Source: Liquidambar formosana (lineage: Eukaryota > Streptophyta > Magnoliopsida > Saxifragales > Altingiaceae). From it: a DNA stretch of 64,000 nucleotides. A program made the position numbers and the translations under genes. Within the stretch, counting starts at the first letter, position 1; the number at the start of each line of letters is the position of its first letter. The DNA lies in assembly GCA_039720395.1 (NCBI GenBank), contig CM077828.1:15345764-15409763 (forward strand). The letters run 5' to 3'. Shown here one piece after another: positions 33,279-44,710 of this stretch. Under the pieces are notes generated by a model. That model saw nothing but the letters and a program-made list of their open reading frames with translations, was not told the DNA's origin and made no database searches.

Positions 33279-33445
33279 TATGCGATTTCAGGACAGCGAA
33301 TATGTGCCTCACTAATTCCCTCAGGTTATGATTTCTTTACTTTATTCCTTTTACCTTATGCGTTAATAACTTAATATTGAGTGATGTATACTTGTTCTAT
33401 TATATTGTTAATTTGATATTCTATCTAATTGTATAATCATTTATA

Positions 33446-33710
33446 CTAGTAATCGAGCACACACGATGTGTGTGCAATACATCTTTTCAAGTTTCTACGT
33501 ACTATATTAGTGGAACTGCTATGTCAGTTTCCAAGTTTCTTAAACCGCATGTGTGTGGGAGAGAATTAAGGAGAAACAGATTGTGGTGAATTTTTTAAAG
33601 TTCGTAAAATTACCAAATCGTCTCTTGGCTTTATTAACTTATAAGGGCATTTTAGTAGTTTTTAGGTACAATCCAACCACAAAGGGAATTGGCTTTATAT
33701 AGTAGTATAA
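33446..33710 (-). mobile_element. Short Helitron on the minus strand
   Basis: Read on the minus strand, the 3' end is a hairpin of GCACACACATCGTGTGTGC followed by TCGATTACTAG and T. The other end is TATACTACTATATAAAGCC. Unit 2 at about 55,765 lacks it. The 5' end does not show a clean TC, so that edge is approximate. Confidence 0.7.
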
Positions 33711-34199
33711 ATTTGTGTAATTTATATTTATATAATTGTTCATTGTGTAGTGGTTAAATAAATTTCCCTATTCACTCTTCTAACCCTCCATGGTACATTA
33801 TAAGAATTCCAAATCACATATCTATAATAATTATTTTAATTTTTTTTCTTTACTGACGTAACTGATGACGTGTAATGCCATGTTATTACAACATTATAAA
33901 AAAAAAAAAAAAATTACTAAAACTTATCAAATAAAAAGGTAACAACATCATTTTTTTTTTAATTTATTTTTTTTTTTTTTGGTGCTGACGTGGTGTGCTA
34001 CATCAGCAATCTCAACGTAAATCTTAAATAAAAAAAGGAAAAAAAGATTTGCCCATTAGTCTGGCAAATAAGATTTAATTAGCAATTAGTCAAACTAACT
34101 TTTTTTTTTTAACTACTCCGTATGTAATCCATTTGGCTATTTTCTTTCCAAAAATACCCTTGTCCTCTCTCTCTCTCTCTCTCTCAAACTGCAACCTAC
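33711..34199. other. AT-rich stretch before the LysM fragment, no gene
   Basis: It holds poly-A and poly-T tracts near 33,898-33,913 and 33,950-33,980 and a (CT)n tract near 34,164-34,184. It matches about 55,740-56,290 in unit 2. No gene is seen. Confidence 0.5.
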
Positions 34200-34342
34200 A
34201 TTTTCTCCTCTCTCCTTTGATCTCAGACGTCAACAATATCTCCACCGACACCCCCATCATCGTCCCCATCAATTGCTCTTGTTCCGATCGTTACTCCTCC
34301 TACACCTTGAAAACCACATCTGAGACATACTTTATCATGGCC

Positions 34343-35039
34343 AAAGGCGGAGCCAGGATTTAAAATTGCACTGAGCTAGATAAGAAAAAACTAATAAACA
34401 CACAAAATATATATATTCCTCATATATATACATAGGAGGTCGTTATTGGCACCCTAAGATCAAGTTGCATTTTATCTTATTTTTTAAACTTCTCAAGATT
34501 TTATGGAAAATACAAAAGATTTTCATGAAAAATGGTCAATGTATTTACTAAAAAACATCATTTTGAACAACTTTGTAAAAGAAATTTTTTCAAAAAGAAA
34601 TTTTTAAGTAGACTTCTTGGTCATTTAATGAAACAGTGATCGTAAATGGCCAAAAAGTCCACTTAAATGAGAAAAAATTTCTTTTATAAAGTTGTTCAAA
34701 ATGATGTTTCTAGTGGTCAACGTGGCCAATTTTAATAAAAACCTTTTGTATTTTTCATAAAACCTTGAAAAAAATAGGGATAAAAAGCAAATCCTGTGTG
34801 CTAATAGAGACCCCAATTATATATAAACTAAACTTGCAACCCTTCTTCTTATTGTTTTATTATATTTTTGCAAGCATTTGGACCATAGATATGGCCTGGG
34901 CTAGTGGATTATTTTTTACCTGGGCTAAGGCTCCCTTAGGTGGTAAAACTCAACTTAATCAAGATGTAAAAAACGAAAAAGTGGGTTGGACGGTCTGGGC
35001 TATAGCCCAGGACAGCCCTCTACATGGCTCCGCCCATGA
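34343..35039. mobile_element. hAT-like element with 8-bp target duplication
   Basis: TCATGGCC is duplicated at 34,335-34,342 and 35,040-35,047, and unit 2 (56,432) reads through without it. Ends AAAGGCGGAGCCAGG and, on the other strand, TCATGGGCGGAGCCATG form inverted repeats. The core resembles the CAGGGGCGGA ends of the element at 43,679. No transposase is visible. It carries a nested fold-back element. Confidence 0.88.
34438..34815. repeat. Fold-back MITE nested in the hAT-like element
   Basis: Ends GGTCGTTATTGGCACCCT and (other strand) GGGGTCTCTATTAGCACACA are related. The arms CATCATTTTGAACAACTTTG and CAAAGTTGTTCAAAATGATG pair. It belongs to the family found throughout the window. Confidence 0.75.
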
Positions 35040-35086
35040 TCATGGCCAACAACATTGACCACTCAAAACTCCCACGATAGTCAGAG

Positions 35087-35485
35087 GGGAATGGTTATTG
35101 CAACCCCCCATTCTTATCACCCCACCCCCCATCCTTTAAGTTTTTTAGGTTTTATGCAAAATATAAAAGGTTTTTATGAAAACCGGCCGTGATGTCCACT
35201 AGAAAACATCATTTTGAACAACTTTGTAGAAGAAAGTTTTTCCTAAATCTATCGTTTAGATATACTTTTTAGCCATTTATAGCCTTTATTTTATTTTTTG
35301 CCTAAAAGTCTACCTAAATGATAGATTTTGAAAAAACTTTCTCCTACAAAGTTGTTCAAAATGATGTTTTCTAGTGGACCATGTGGCCGGTTTTTGCAAA
35401 AACCTTTTATATTTTTCATGAAATCTTAAAAATCAAAAAGAAAGGGGTGGGGTTATAAGAATGAGGGGTTGCAATAGCCGTTCCG
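35087..35485. repeat. Fold-back MITE with 9-bp target duplication, unit 1 only
   Basis: TAGTCAGAG is duplicated at 35,078-35,086 and 35,486-35,494. Unit 2 at 56,471 has a single copy and no insert. Ends GGGAATGGTTATTGCAACCC and (other strand) CGGAACGGCTATTGCAACCC are inverted repeats, and the interior folds on AACAACTTTGTAGAAGAAAG. A 9-bp duplication points to mobilisation by a Mutator-type transposase. Confidence 0.92.
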
Positions 35486-35494
35486 TAGTCAGAG

Positions 35495-37089
35495 CCTGTC
35501 GATGGGCCTAAATCTGGTAGTCCCTCTAAGCCTCTGAGGCGCCATTTTTCTCATTGTCAAAGAACATGATGTGCCAAGGATTTATCCTCAAAGGAGCTAT
35601 GCATTGCACCACATGGTCATGGCCCAGATGAGCAACCATTTTGGTAGTAACATCCAGCTAGCTGGAGTTACTGTTGCTCATCAAATATATGTCAGCCCTT
35701 GGGCTGCAACCGAGAATGATTACATTCTTAGCCAAAAAAAAAAAAAAAAAGAAAAAAACACCTGAGAATGATTACATTAGGCAGCTTCCTATTTATTTAC
35801 AAGTGATGGGCTTTAAATGAAATGTGCTCTATTTCTTGGATCAGCATAATGGGCTGATTCAATTAGTATAGTTCATACCAAGTTAAGGGGTCTCTAATCG
35901 CACTTCAAAGATTGCAAATGGCCAAAAAATAGACTAAAAACAATAAAATTTGGAAAAAATTTATTTCACAAAGTTATTTGAAATGATGTTTTCTAATGGA
36001 TAACATGCCCAGTTTTTATAAAAACATTTTATATTTTCCATAAAATATTTAAGTGTGAAATAAGTGGAGGATAAAAAGCAAGTCTTCTGGTGCCAATAGA
36101 GGCCCCCAAGTTAATTATAATGGGATGATTTATTTTACACATGGGCCTTGGTGAATTCTTTTAAAGCTCTGATGCTGACGAGCTGTGGTGGTTTTGTTTT
36201 TTTGTTTTTTTTTTGTTTTTTTTTTCTTCGGACATTGACAAAATGCACTGTTTTTATAAATCCTCATCTTTTTGAATTCTTCTCCTACGTACTATCAAAG
36301 TCAAAAATCATAGGTTGTGATTGAGTGCAGTATAATTGTTGAGGGGGTTGATGTGCACGTCTCCTTAGAAATTTGTGTTTTATTCATTCTTAGCGCAATA
36401 AAGTTTACTGTTTAGTGCTTTTTTTAAAGAGAGACAAACACTAAAATTTTGCAATATTACGAAGTGGATCATGCCAATTTATAAGATTTTACAGTTTTAA
36501 ATTTTTTAATAATTACCTAATCGATATGGATTTTGTTTTGAAAATGTCAACAAGTACGTTCCTTTTTTTTTTTTTTTTCTTTTTTTGGAAATTTAATGTG
36601 TATATTGTAAGTTATAAGTTTGTAAAAACTGGAACACTTAAAGACAAAGTTAGTTACATAGAGTATCCTTAATAACAAAAAAAGGAATACCAAAAAAACT
36701 CTTGCGTACTAATTGCTAATATTTTATCTAGTTATGGACTAATTTCCAATTTCCCTTTTAAAAAATTAAGAAATTTGTTAGGAATGAATAAGTCCTCTAA
36801 GGATTTTCCCTTTTGAAAAACATGTGTTTGAGGAAAGTACGTACATTTTTCTTATTTGTTAAGTGGTGGATCTCAGGTTCAGATTTATGAAAACATATTG
36901 ATACTCATTTGTTGATATTTAGAACCGGATTAAGAAAATGGGTCGTATCTATCTATTTCCCCAGAAACAAAAATGAAAAACGAAAGTACATTTAATGCAT
37001 TCATTTGGATTGATACGAGCCAACGGGGGCCTAGCCGTTGTGGGCACGTGCCCCTAGTGGCTTAAATAAATTTTTTATTTTTTGGGGCC
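35495..37089. other. Intergenic sequence shared with unit 2, no gene
   Basis: It corresponds to about 56,482-57,590 and again 58,290-60,200 in unit 2. A short open frame at 35,571-35,765 is not supported in unit 2. T-rich tracts lie near 36,195-36,225 and 36,560-36,585. Confidence 0.5.
35885..36113. repeat. Truncated fold-back MITE
   Basis: Only the right half and a short left end remain of the element seen complete at 58,900-59,297 in unit 2. The flanks CAAGTTAAG and CAAGTTAAT are the same in both units, so the insertion is older than the segmental duplication and the left half was later lost here. Confidence 0.7.
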
Positions 37090-37400
37090 TAAATTACTAT
37101 TTGATAACCACTTCTTGAAATAATACCAAAAACAGTACGTTTGTAGTCATTTTGAAGCATATGTACAGTCAATTTGTAATATGTTGACAGAAAATCCTTG
37201 TTTTGGTATTACATTAGAAAATAATTACCAAAAAATAATATTTTCAAAGAAAAGAAAGGCTCTCCCGAGCTTTCAGTTCTCACTTCATAAAATCATAGCA
37301 CTATACCCACATTGAAGATAACTTCTGGCTCCGCCTTGGTCCATATTTTAGTTTTTCCCAAAATGACAATTATTATTTTGTCTTTAATGTGTAGTTTATA
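37090..37400 (-). repeat. Inverted copy of the spacer start
   Basis: On the minus strand this matches 20,580-20,850 (spacer) and 44,740-45,010, including GATATAAACTACACATTAAA and ATGATTTTGTGAAGTG-type words. Together with the adjacent RLP fragment it forms the right inverted flank of TPS copy 1. Confidence 0.8.
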
Positions 37401-37896
37401 TCATGAAAAATATCTAAATCCGAGATGAAGATAACGCAATTTTGAAAGATTTCCAATACGATGGGGAATCTCTCCGGCAAAGGCTGCGTAGGCGAGATCA
37501 AGAGTACTCAACCTCTTGAGTGAACCCACAAAATTTGGGATAGGCGTATGCTGGAAATTGTGACGGCTTAGGTCGGAGTAGTTCAAATATTTCAAGTCAG
37601 GCAAAGAAGGATTTAAATGACCGCTCAGACACAGCTTGTCGACAATTTTAAGTAGACTAACCTTAACCTTATGTGGGCAATAAAAGGTCAAGCTTTACGA
37701 CATTGGCTGTCCGGTTGCCACAGCTTACTCTCATCCACTTGTAACAGTCTTCTCCAACCAAAGAAGAAAGAATACCCGTAGGATCTTTGAGGCCATCTTT
37801 GAATTTAAGGAGAGCTTTCCTCTCCATCTCGTCGATCACAAGCCATGTTATTAGGAAACAGAGGAAAGAAAATAAGGAGGCATTGATGGTAGCCAT
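37401..37896 (-). pseudogene. LRR receptor-like protein 5' fragment, unit 1 right copy
   Basis: This is the longest RLP piece in the window. From an ATG at 37,894-37,896 it shows a hydrophobic signal peptide (LFSFLCFLITWLV), the LRRNT cap (MERKALLKFKDGLKDPTG, GEDCYKWMRVSCGN, NVVKLDL), [21 protein letters not shown], and then two LRR modules (IPNFVGSLKRLSTLDLAYAAFAG and IPHRIGNLSKLRYLHLG). A frame change lies near 37,680. Family members have many more LRRs and a membrane segment, so this is a 5' remnant. One cap cysteine is replaced (CCNW elsewhere, CYKW here). It is opposite in orientation to the left RLP fragment. Confidence 0.85.
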
Positions 37897-37980
37897 GTCA
37901 AAGGTAATGTTGCTAGACAGTGCAAATGTTTTGAAACTTTTCGGTGAATGTGTTTGAAATATATGTGGACTTGTGTGCAA

Positions 37981-38741
37981 AGCAGGTGTCTATCATTGCA
38001 GCAGTCACCGTACCTTAGCTTTTTTGGCTCTATTTAATTTTCACCAAAAGTTTGAGCCTAAAGGCGTAATAAAAAATTAATTGCTCTTTCTGTTTATAGA
38101 ATTGAGAATACGACTGCCACTATTTTGTTTTGTGATGCAATGAATGTGAACCCAAATGGGCAATATATAAAATTGAAAACCAAAGGACAGTCATGTATAT
38201 GGGCTGGAAGTTTATGATTTTACCTTTGTTAGAGCAAGGCCGGGATAGAGTGGTCCTGGTAAACTATAAATGGCCACCTCCATACATATATGCATCATCA
38301 TTTCATTTTCCACTGCATCTACATTTCCATTCCACCATTCACCTGCAAATTTCTATAGGCATCGGGAAATAGAGATAAACCTCATTGTGGTATACAGCGC
38401 AGCATCTATTAGTCAATCCTTGCAATTCGATAGATTAATGAGATCAATCCAAATGTGGCTTTAAAAAAAAAAATGGAATTGAAATTCCGCTCAAGTAAAT
38501 TTATTAGAATTTGGATTCTCCGTAGATTTTTTCCTTATAAGGATCTTGTAAAGTTTTTTATGGATCTTGTAAAGTTTTTTATGATAAGGCTGAATTAGTT
38601 GTTAGACATCAGGTTCAATTCTGGCCTTCTGGGTTTATCTTTGCTATTGTACTCCTCCCTTTGAAGGTTGTACTCAATGGACTCATTGAATCTTTAAATA
38701 AAATCAGAGTAAAGTTTTGCAAATACAGCATACCTTCAAAC

Positions 38742-38819
<78 letters not shown>

Positions 38820-39390
38820 CACGCTCCCTACCTCATATAGGATAGCACATTCTAGTGCTCGCTTTGGCATTTGCTTCTTGGTACGTAATTCAGTAATTTG
38901 ACTCATTGTAGTAATTTTTTTTTTTCTTTTGTGGAAAATTTCTTACTGTAATTTATCAATTAATTTTCTATAATGCCTTCAGGCTCAAAGTTTTGGTGAA
39001 AAATATAAATATATTAGAGGCAAAAAATGACTGTTGCAATGATAGACACCTCGTTTGCAAACAAGCCCACATTTCAAACACATTCACTGAAGGGTGTTGC
39101 ATGACTGGGAGAGTAGGCCATCTATCGTTGTGCCAAAAGAAAAAAGAAAGGATAAAAGATGAAGATAAAAAGAATGGGCTAATTAATTTGCTTTTTATGC
39201 AAAAAAAAAAAAAAATAATAATAAATAAATAATAAAGAAAACAAATCTTATTAAAGTTAAGGGGTTGTTCGGTAAACCTGAAAATTAGTTTGGTATTTTA
39301 ATTTCAAGGTAAATTGCAACTATTCTACTATAAATGTGGCAGAGGATGATCTAACATGATTTGTTAACATCATCCGTAATGCATGTGCAG
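37981..39390. other. Intergenic sequence between RLP and laccase fragments
   Basis: It is shared with 60,890-62,256 in unit 2. It contains a long (TA)n tract (about 38,739-38,812; much shorter in unit 2) and a 22-base direct repeat of GGATCTTGTAAAGTTTTTTA near 38,541-38,582. No coding sequence is recognised. Confidence 0.5.
38739..38812. repeat. (TA)n microsatellite
   Basis: About 37 uninterrupted TA dinucleotides. The unit 2 equivalent near 61,650-61,668 is short and interrupted, so the tract expanded in unit 1. Confidence 0.95.
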
Positions 39391-39736
39391 ATACTTTCAT
39401 CCAAACAGTCGATCATGGAAAAACTTACATGCTTCGAATCATCAATGCGGCACTCAATAATGAGCTCTTCTTTGCCATAGCAAACCACACATTAATGATT
39501 AATGGTTGTGGAGAGCGATTGACAAGCGAGTTGTCACATGCAAATATAAGCCTTAATGTTCAAGATTGCCCTGCAGGGGAATTGATGGCAAGAGATTCTT
39601 TGCTACGATGAACAACCAATCCTTTGTTCGTCCATTCCATTTCCATCTTAGAAAGCTACTACAAAAACGTCACCGCTAGTGTCTACTCCTTTTAACTTTC
39701 CAGAGAAACCACCAAATCTATATTATTATTATTACC

Positions 39737-41248
39737 AAAAGAATTCAATCTTGGAGCTGCAAGCATCTTTCTTATGCAGGTAGAATTCAACTTTTGCACT
39801 CTGTCCTTTATAGTATACAAGCCTATTGGAGTAATGTGTTTATTTTCCCTAAGAAAATATACAAATCCATTGAGCAACTGTTTCGGAAATTTCTTTGGTC
39901 TGGCAATGAGTTGAAAGCTACTGGCGCCAAAGTTAGCTGGTCCAAGCTTTGTGCTCCCAAGTCAGAAGGAGGTCTTGGCTTCAGAAGACTTCAAGATTGG
40001 AACGTGGCTGCTTCTCTTAAGCATATATGGGAGCTTTTCACCAATTCTGGTTCTTTATGGGTTGCTTGGATCAAAGCTTTTGTGTTAAGAGGAAATAGTT
40101 TTTGGGAAGTCAATACCTCAACTGTTTGCTCTTGGACTTGGAGAAAATTGCTCAAACTTCGCAATATTGCTAGGCCTCTTATTAAGCATCGCATTGGAGA
40201 TGGCAGTTCTGTTTTCTTATGGCACGATTCATGGCACCCTCTTGGGCCCCTTGTGCTTAGATTTGGCAGGTGTATCATGTCTGATGCTTTACCTTTCCAA
40301 TCCAAAGTTAGCGCTATCATTGATCACCATGATTGGGTGTGGCCAGGTACTATTACTGTTGAGCTTCTTGAGCTCCAACGATCCACTCCTTTCAGTCTTA
40401 GACCAATCCCTTCTAGAGATGATGCTGTTGTTTGGTCCCCTTCCCCTTCTGTTGCTTTAGCACTGCCTCTGCATGGAATGCCATTAGATTGAGATCCCCA
40501 GAAGTTAACTGGTTTAAAATCGTCTGGTTTCCCAAAGCTATTCATAGGCATGCCTTTATATTGTGGCTAACCATTCTCAATCGTCTTACTACCAGAGATA
40601 AATTGCTTTCTTGGGGTATTGCTTCGACAACAACCTGTGTTTTTTGTCACCACCCTATGGAGAGTCGAGACCACCTCTTTTTTGAATGTCACTTTGTTGC
40701 TATGGTTTGGAGGAATATTCTTAGGAAGTGCTGTGTTTTCAGACAGCCGAGAGTTTGGTTGAATGAGTTGTTATGGGCTGAACACTCTCTTAGAGGAAAC
40801 TCTTTTGGCTCCATTATCAAGAAAACTTCTTTGGCTGCCACCATTTATCATTTATGGTGTGAAAGAAATAGGAGAATTCATGACAATGCTTTTCGTTCCC
40901 TTGAGCATATTATCTCCTCTATAATAGAAGATGTGAGATTTCGAGCAATGAGCTTCAAGCATACTCCTGACAATGATAGGAATAGATCCTTCTGTTCCAA
41001 TTTTGGAATTCACTATGATTTTTGAGTAGTTTGCCTTACCTCGGGGTGTGGGGTTTCTTTTTTATTTCTTTCTCTCTTTAACACAGTCCAGTAAGCTCTT
41101 CTTTTGTTGAGCTTATTGGGATGTGTTTGATGAGAGGTCTTTTCTTTTATGGTGGACTTTAGGTCGGCCTGTTTGGTTTCTTGTATATTTGGCTCATTGG
41201 CCTTTCTTTTGGTATATATATCTCACTTATCCAAAAAAAAAAAAAAAA
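39737..41248 (+). mobile_element. 5'-truncated LINE with poly-A tail, inside the Helitron
   Basis: The frame carries the C-terminal reverse transcriptase region of plant L1-type LINEs: SYAGRIQLLHSVLYSIQAYW, FLWSGNE, SWSKLCAPKSEGGLGFR, then the zf-RVT domain with CVFCHHPMESRDHLFFEC. A frameshift near 40,440-40,450 separates the two parts, and the frame ends at 41,025. A poly-A tract (41,233-41,248) ends the element. Endonuclease and RT catalytic motifs are missing, as expected from 5' truncation. A possible AAAAGA duplication flanks it. Confidence 0.88.
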
Positions 41249-43042
41249 GATGAATGTGAGAAAAACTTTTGATTGACTAATATACCCTTATTTTAATTTT
41301 TAAATACACAATTACCCTTCTGCATATATAAGAAATATAGTAATATAAAACACATACCTTAATAAGAATTCTAAGGGAACTATACAACTACCCGTTTACA
41401 TAAATAGGAAATATAGTAATATAAAACACATGCTTTAATAAGAATTCTAAGGAAACTATAATTCGTATAATAATTAAATAAAACCAAACCCAAATAGAAA
41501 TTCTAAGGAAATGGAAACTATAATTCGTATATAATAAATAAACAGCTGAATTGTAAATTCCACTTTTTCCATTAAGAGTAGCTTCAACCTTCTCTCCATT
41601 TTTTTTTTAATTCAAGTTTTTGGTTTTGTATTTTTTATTTTTGCTGTAAGTATTTTCACTTACTTTTGATTTGATTGTTAGAGTTTCATAAGCAATTTGT
41701 TAAAATGCTTTTATGTTTGAATGCTAAACCTTTTATTTTACGTGGTAAATCATCTAATTATATTTTTTCTTTTGATGAAAAATTGCTCTTGGAAATATCC
41801 GATGGGAATTAAAAAGCTATTTTTATATGCTCATTCTCTTTTTAATTTTTTCTTGCTGATAAAAAATCCTTTGTAAGAGGTATATATTTTATTTTATTAT
41901 TTTTTTTAAATGCTCAATCTCTATGTTGTCTTTTTGATTTTTTTTTTTAGAGATTAAAATTCCCTTCTAAATACTACACTGTTTATGGGTGATTTGAGGG
42001 ATAGACCGGAGAATAAGGGCTTTAGGTTTCTGAATGTTCTTGATGATGCATCTTGCCTTATTTTTTTGATTTGTAATTTTTCCCATTTTTTGAATCCTAA
42101 GATTAGTTTTCGTACTATGTTATCTTTGGTTGTTTCAATTAATGGGATATTGAGCTCCAATGATGCATTGTGAAATGTCTCACTACAAAGTAGGGATCCA
42201 TAGATTCTTCAGCAAAAAAAAAAAAAAAAAAAACAAAAAAACAAAAAAAAAAAACAAAAAAGTTGAAGAGAGGTAATAGTAAAGTTTCATTTGGATGAAG
42301 TGGAATAATATCCCATGATAGTAATATGGTGTTAAGACTCTTATCTTTTTAAGCATGTACTTATTCTTTAAGTGATCCAAAATGTATTAGAATTTGTTGA
42401 TGTATTAGTCACATTATATAAACTACTAATTCATTAATAAATTTAGTCTATTCATTTGCATATAATTTCTACGACACAATAGACTTGCCATATGGTTAAC
42501 AATTCAACCAAATTAAATTCTCTCTAGAGATTAAGTGTATACTTTCTCCATTTATTTTGGTTTTAATTATTCTCTTTTTAACTTCTTCATTGATATGTTT
42601 CTTATTGTAGATGTGTAGAAAATTGGTGGACAATGAATAAGTTATTGTTAAGATTTTTGATAGTTACGTATCATTATGTATTAACATTTTTTTCCAGATC
42701 ATTTAATGTACACGGACTAAAACCTTCTACGGGGTAATAAATAATTTCTTAACATCTCAAATCTTCATACTTGATATGGATTAAATGTTAAAGAACAAAT
42801 GGTCGCATAACCTTCCTTAAGTAAATAAAGTTTATATTTAATCGATATGGACAATATTGAAGAGATAATTACCACTGGATGAGGGGCTATGTTACATGAA
42901 AAGGTCAATCCCTATTCAAGCTAAAAAGATCTTGGGAAGCATCGATCTTTTATATGTTTATTTAGGAAAAATAATTAATGATTTTTAAATCATTTTATTG
43001 TTGACAAAAAATCCACGTGCAATGCACGTGTGCAATAACTAG
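41249..43042. other. Helitron body with no recognisable gene
   Basis: The sequence is AT-rich, with an A-rich tract at 42,212-42,262. Two related TTAATAAGAATTCTAAGG words occur near 41,360 and 41,432, suggesting a small internal duplication. No captured gene is recognised. Confidence 0.5.
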
Positions 43043-43221
43043 TTCTTTTAATTATACTGATGTGGATCCACTCAAAGAAAACATGACATCTTTTCCTAAT
43101 GTGGAGAACCATCCGATTCAATGAACTCATGTCCATGGACACCACTTTTTCATCGTTTGGGGGGGGGGGGGTGGTTCTTTTTGACCATTTTCATTTATTA
43201 TTATTATTTTTTTTTGCGTGC

Positions 43222-43385
43222 TTTACAGAGGAAATTGAATCCCTAGGACATGCCCTTGATGATGGCCTTCTATTTTCAGCATTAAAAAATTTCAGTCTAA
43301 GGACTAAAGACTTTGCCTTAGTTGCCTAGATATTGCATCACTCCTTAATGCAAGTTTGGCATGTGAATTTGCTGAGTGCAACTAC

Positions 43386-43419
<34 letters not shown>

Positions 43420-43678
43420 TTTTATATTTATGTAGGAAAATTCTTTTATATATGAGCAACATTGTTAAAGAATGCAGCCCCTTAAGAAGACTACACAAAA
43501 AGACCCCCTTACAGAAACAGAGGTATAAAAATGAAAAAACTACTACCCCATACACAGCAAATGCATATCTCCCAGCAACAAAGATCCCAAAAAAAAAAAA
43601 AATAATAACACAAAAATAAATAAATAAATAAATAAAAACCCACCATTACAAGTACCATAAACCAGCCCTATATATAAC
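43222..43678 (+). repeat. Tandem-unit marker module, copy B
   Basis: It contains GAAATTGAATCCCTAGGACA and CATGCCCTTGATGATGGCC, the (GA)n tract (43,388-43,416) and the conserved GAGCAACATTGTTAAAGAAT tract. It matches copy A (867-1320) and copy C (63,112-63,440). Confidence 0.88.
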
Positions 43679-44280
43679 CAGGGGCGGATGCACTTAGGTG
43701 CATCTGCCCTCATGTGCAACCACTCAAATTTGAAAAAAAAATAAAAATGAATAAGTAATTTTATTTAAATTTACTTAAGTGCTTTAGCCCTCATTGAGAA
43801 AAAATAGTTAATTTTGATTAAATTTTGTTAAATTTTGATTAATTTTGGTTAAATTTACTAATGTACACCATTTTTGTAGATTATATAATATTGGTTTTAA
43901 TTTGTGAATTGGTTTTTATGACGTGCTTGTTAGTTTTATGTATTATTTCATAGCTTCTATTTAGTCATGTCAATGTGTGGTTTTACGACTTTTCCTCTTT
44001 TCCCATCTTGCTAAAACTTTGTCCCATATAAAGTAAATAAGGATGGGAATGTTAAGAGTAGTATATAAGGTTCCGCATTTCTAAAAGTCATCTACGCATT
44101 TTGAAGTATGTATGCCTATCGTTTTATGTTATTTCACCACTTCAAGTCAATTATGCCGATATGTGGTCCTACTTTTCTCTTTTCCCTATTTAACTCTTAG
44201 AAGCACTATATATATATATATATATTTTAAAAAAATTTAAAAAGTGCAACCACTGAAAAAATTTCTTAGATCCGCCCCTG
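43679..44280. mobile_element. hAT-type non-autonomous element (602 bp)
   Basis: Ends CAGGGGCGGATGCA and (other strand) CAGGGGCGGATCTAAG are inverted repeats, and TATATAAC is duplicated at 43,671-43,678 and 44,281-44,288. Unit 1 at about 1,262-1,280 shows the empty site. An 8-bp duplication and CAGGG ends are diagnostic of hAT. No transposase is present. Confidence 0.93.
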
Positions 44281-44288
44281 TATATAAC

Positions 44289-44710
44289 ATTTCATAGGTT
44301 CAAAACCTTTGCATTGGATCTCGTCATGCCATGGCTACCTTCAAGTCTTCTTATTTTCTTTCCTCTGTTTCCTAATAACGTGGCTTGTGATTAGATGGAG
44401 AGGAAAGCTCCCATTAAATTCAAAGATGGTCTCAAAGATCCTATGGCCGGAAAGCTTTCTTCTTGGGTTGGAGAGGATTGTTGCAATTGGATGGGCGCAA
44501 GCTGTGGCAACCGGACAGGCAATGTCGTAAAGCTTGAACTTTATTGCCCCCATAAGGTTGGTCTACTTAAAATAGTAGACAAGCCGTGTCTGAGTGGTCA
44601 TTTAAATCCTTCTTTGCTTCCAAAAAAAAAAAAGGGATTTCCTATTTGGACCTAAGCCATAACGATTTCCAGCATACGCCTATCCCAAATTTTGTGGGTT
44701 CACTCGAGGT
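44289..44710 (+). pseudogene. LRR receptor-like protein 5' fragment, unit 2 left copy
   Basis: It shows the same cap as unit 1: a weak signal-peptide stretch (SLLIFFPLFPNNVACD in a broken frame), then [49 protein letters not shown] stretch of A residues (44,622-44,633) replaces the LRR start, and a remnant reading FPAYAYPKFCGFTR-like sequence trails off near 44,705. It has one LRRNT copy, unlike unit 1. It is a non-functional remnant. Confidence 0.83.

Larger units (their letters stand above)
34200..35077 (+). pseudogene. LysM receptor-like kinase fragment, unit 1, split by a hAT element
   Basis: From about 34,222 the translation reads SDVNNISTDTPIIVPINCSC and then YTLKTTSETYFIMA, continuing after the insertion with NNIDHSKLP. 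The VPINCSC...TYF.(I/M)ANN pattern is that of the LysM ectodomain of LYK4/LYK5-type receptor-like kinases, which help perceive chitin at the plasma membrane. Only about 50 codons survive, without kinase or transmembrane parts. A 697-bp hAT-type insertion cuts it at 34,343. It is non-functional. The uninterrupted counterpart is at 56,322-56,472. Confidence 0.7.
39717..43042 (+). mobile_element. Helitron in the unit 1 laccase fragment, carrying a LINE fragment
   Basis: It begins TCTATATTATTATTATTA after an A and ends GCACGTGTGCAATAACTAG before a T. The 3' hairpin is CACGTGCAATGCACGTG. Unit 2 at 62,599 reads CCACCAAATTCTTTTAATTA without interruption, which fixes both ends. Its 5' region (from 41,249: GATGAATGTGAGAAAAACTT) matches the array at 15,910. 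About 1.5 kb of it is a LINE fragment inserted in the first 25 bases. No helicase is visible. Confidence 0.93.
39391..43170 (+). pseudogene. Laccase fragment, unit 1, split by a Helitron
   Basis: After a splice acceptor (GTGCAG at 39,385-39,390) the exon reads [20 protein letters not shown] and then [13 protein letters not shown], typical of the second cupredoxin domain of plant laccases, secreted copper oxidases acting on phenolics in cell walls. Frameshifts follow. The fragment is cut at 39,716 by a 3326-bp Helitron and resumes at 43,043. There a deletion of about 90 bases (relative to 62,650) removes the TKLLVVPYGTNLEIV region, and the last readable part is the copper-ligand area around 43,095-43,150. 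No N-terminal domain is present. It is non-functional. Confidence 0.85.

Noticed and set aside
35571..35765. 64-codon frame that looked like a protein fragment
   Set aside because: The unit 2 counterparts (56,550 and 58,290) carry stops and indels, and I could not match it to a family.
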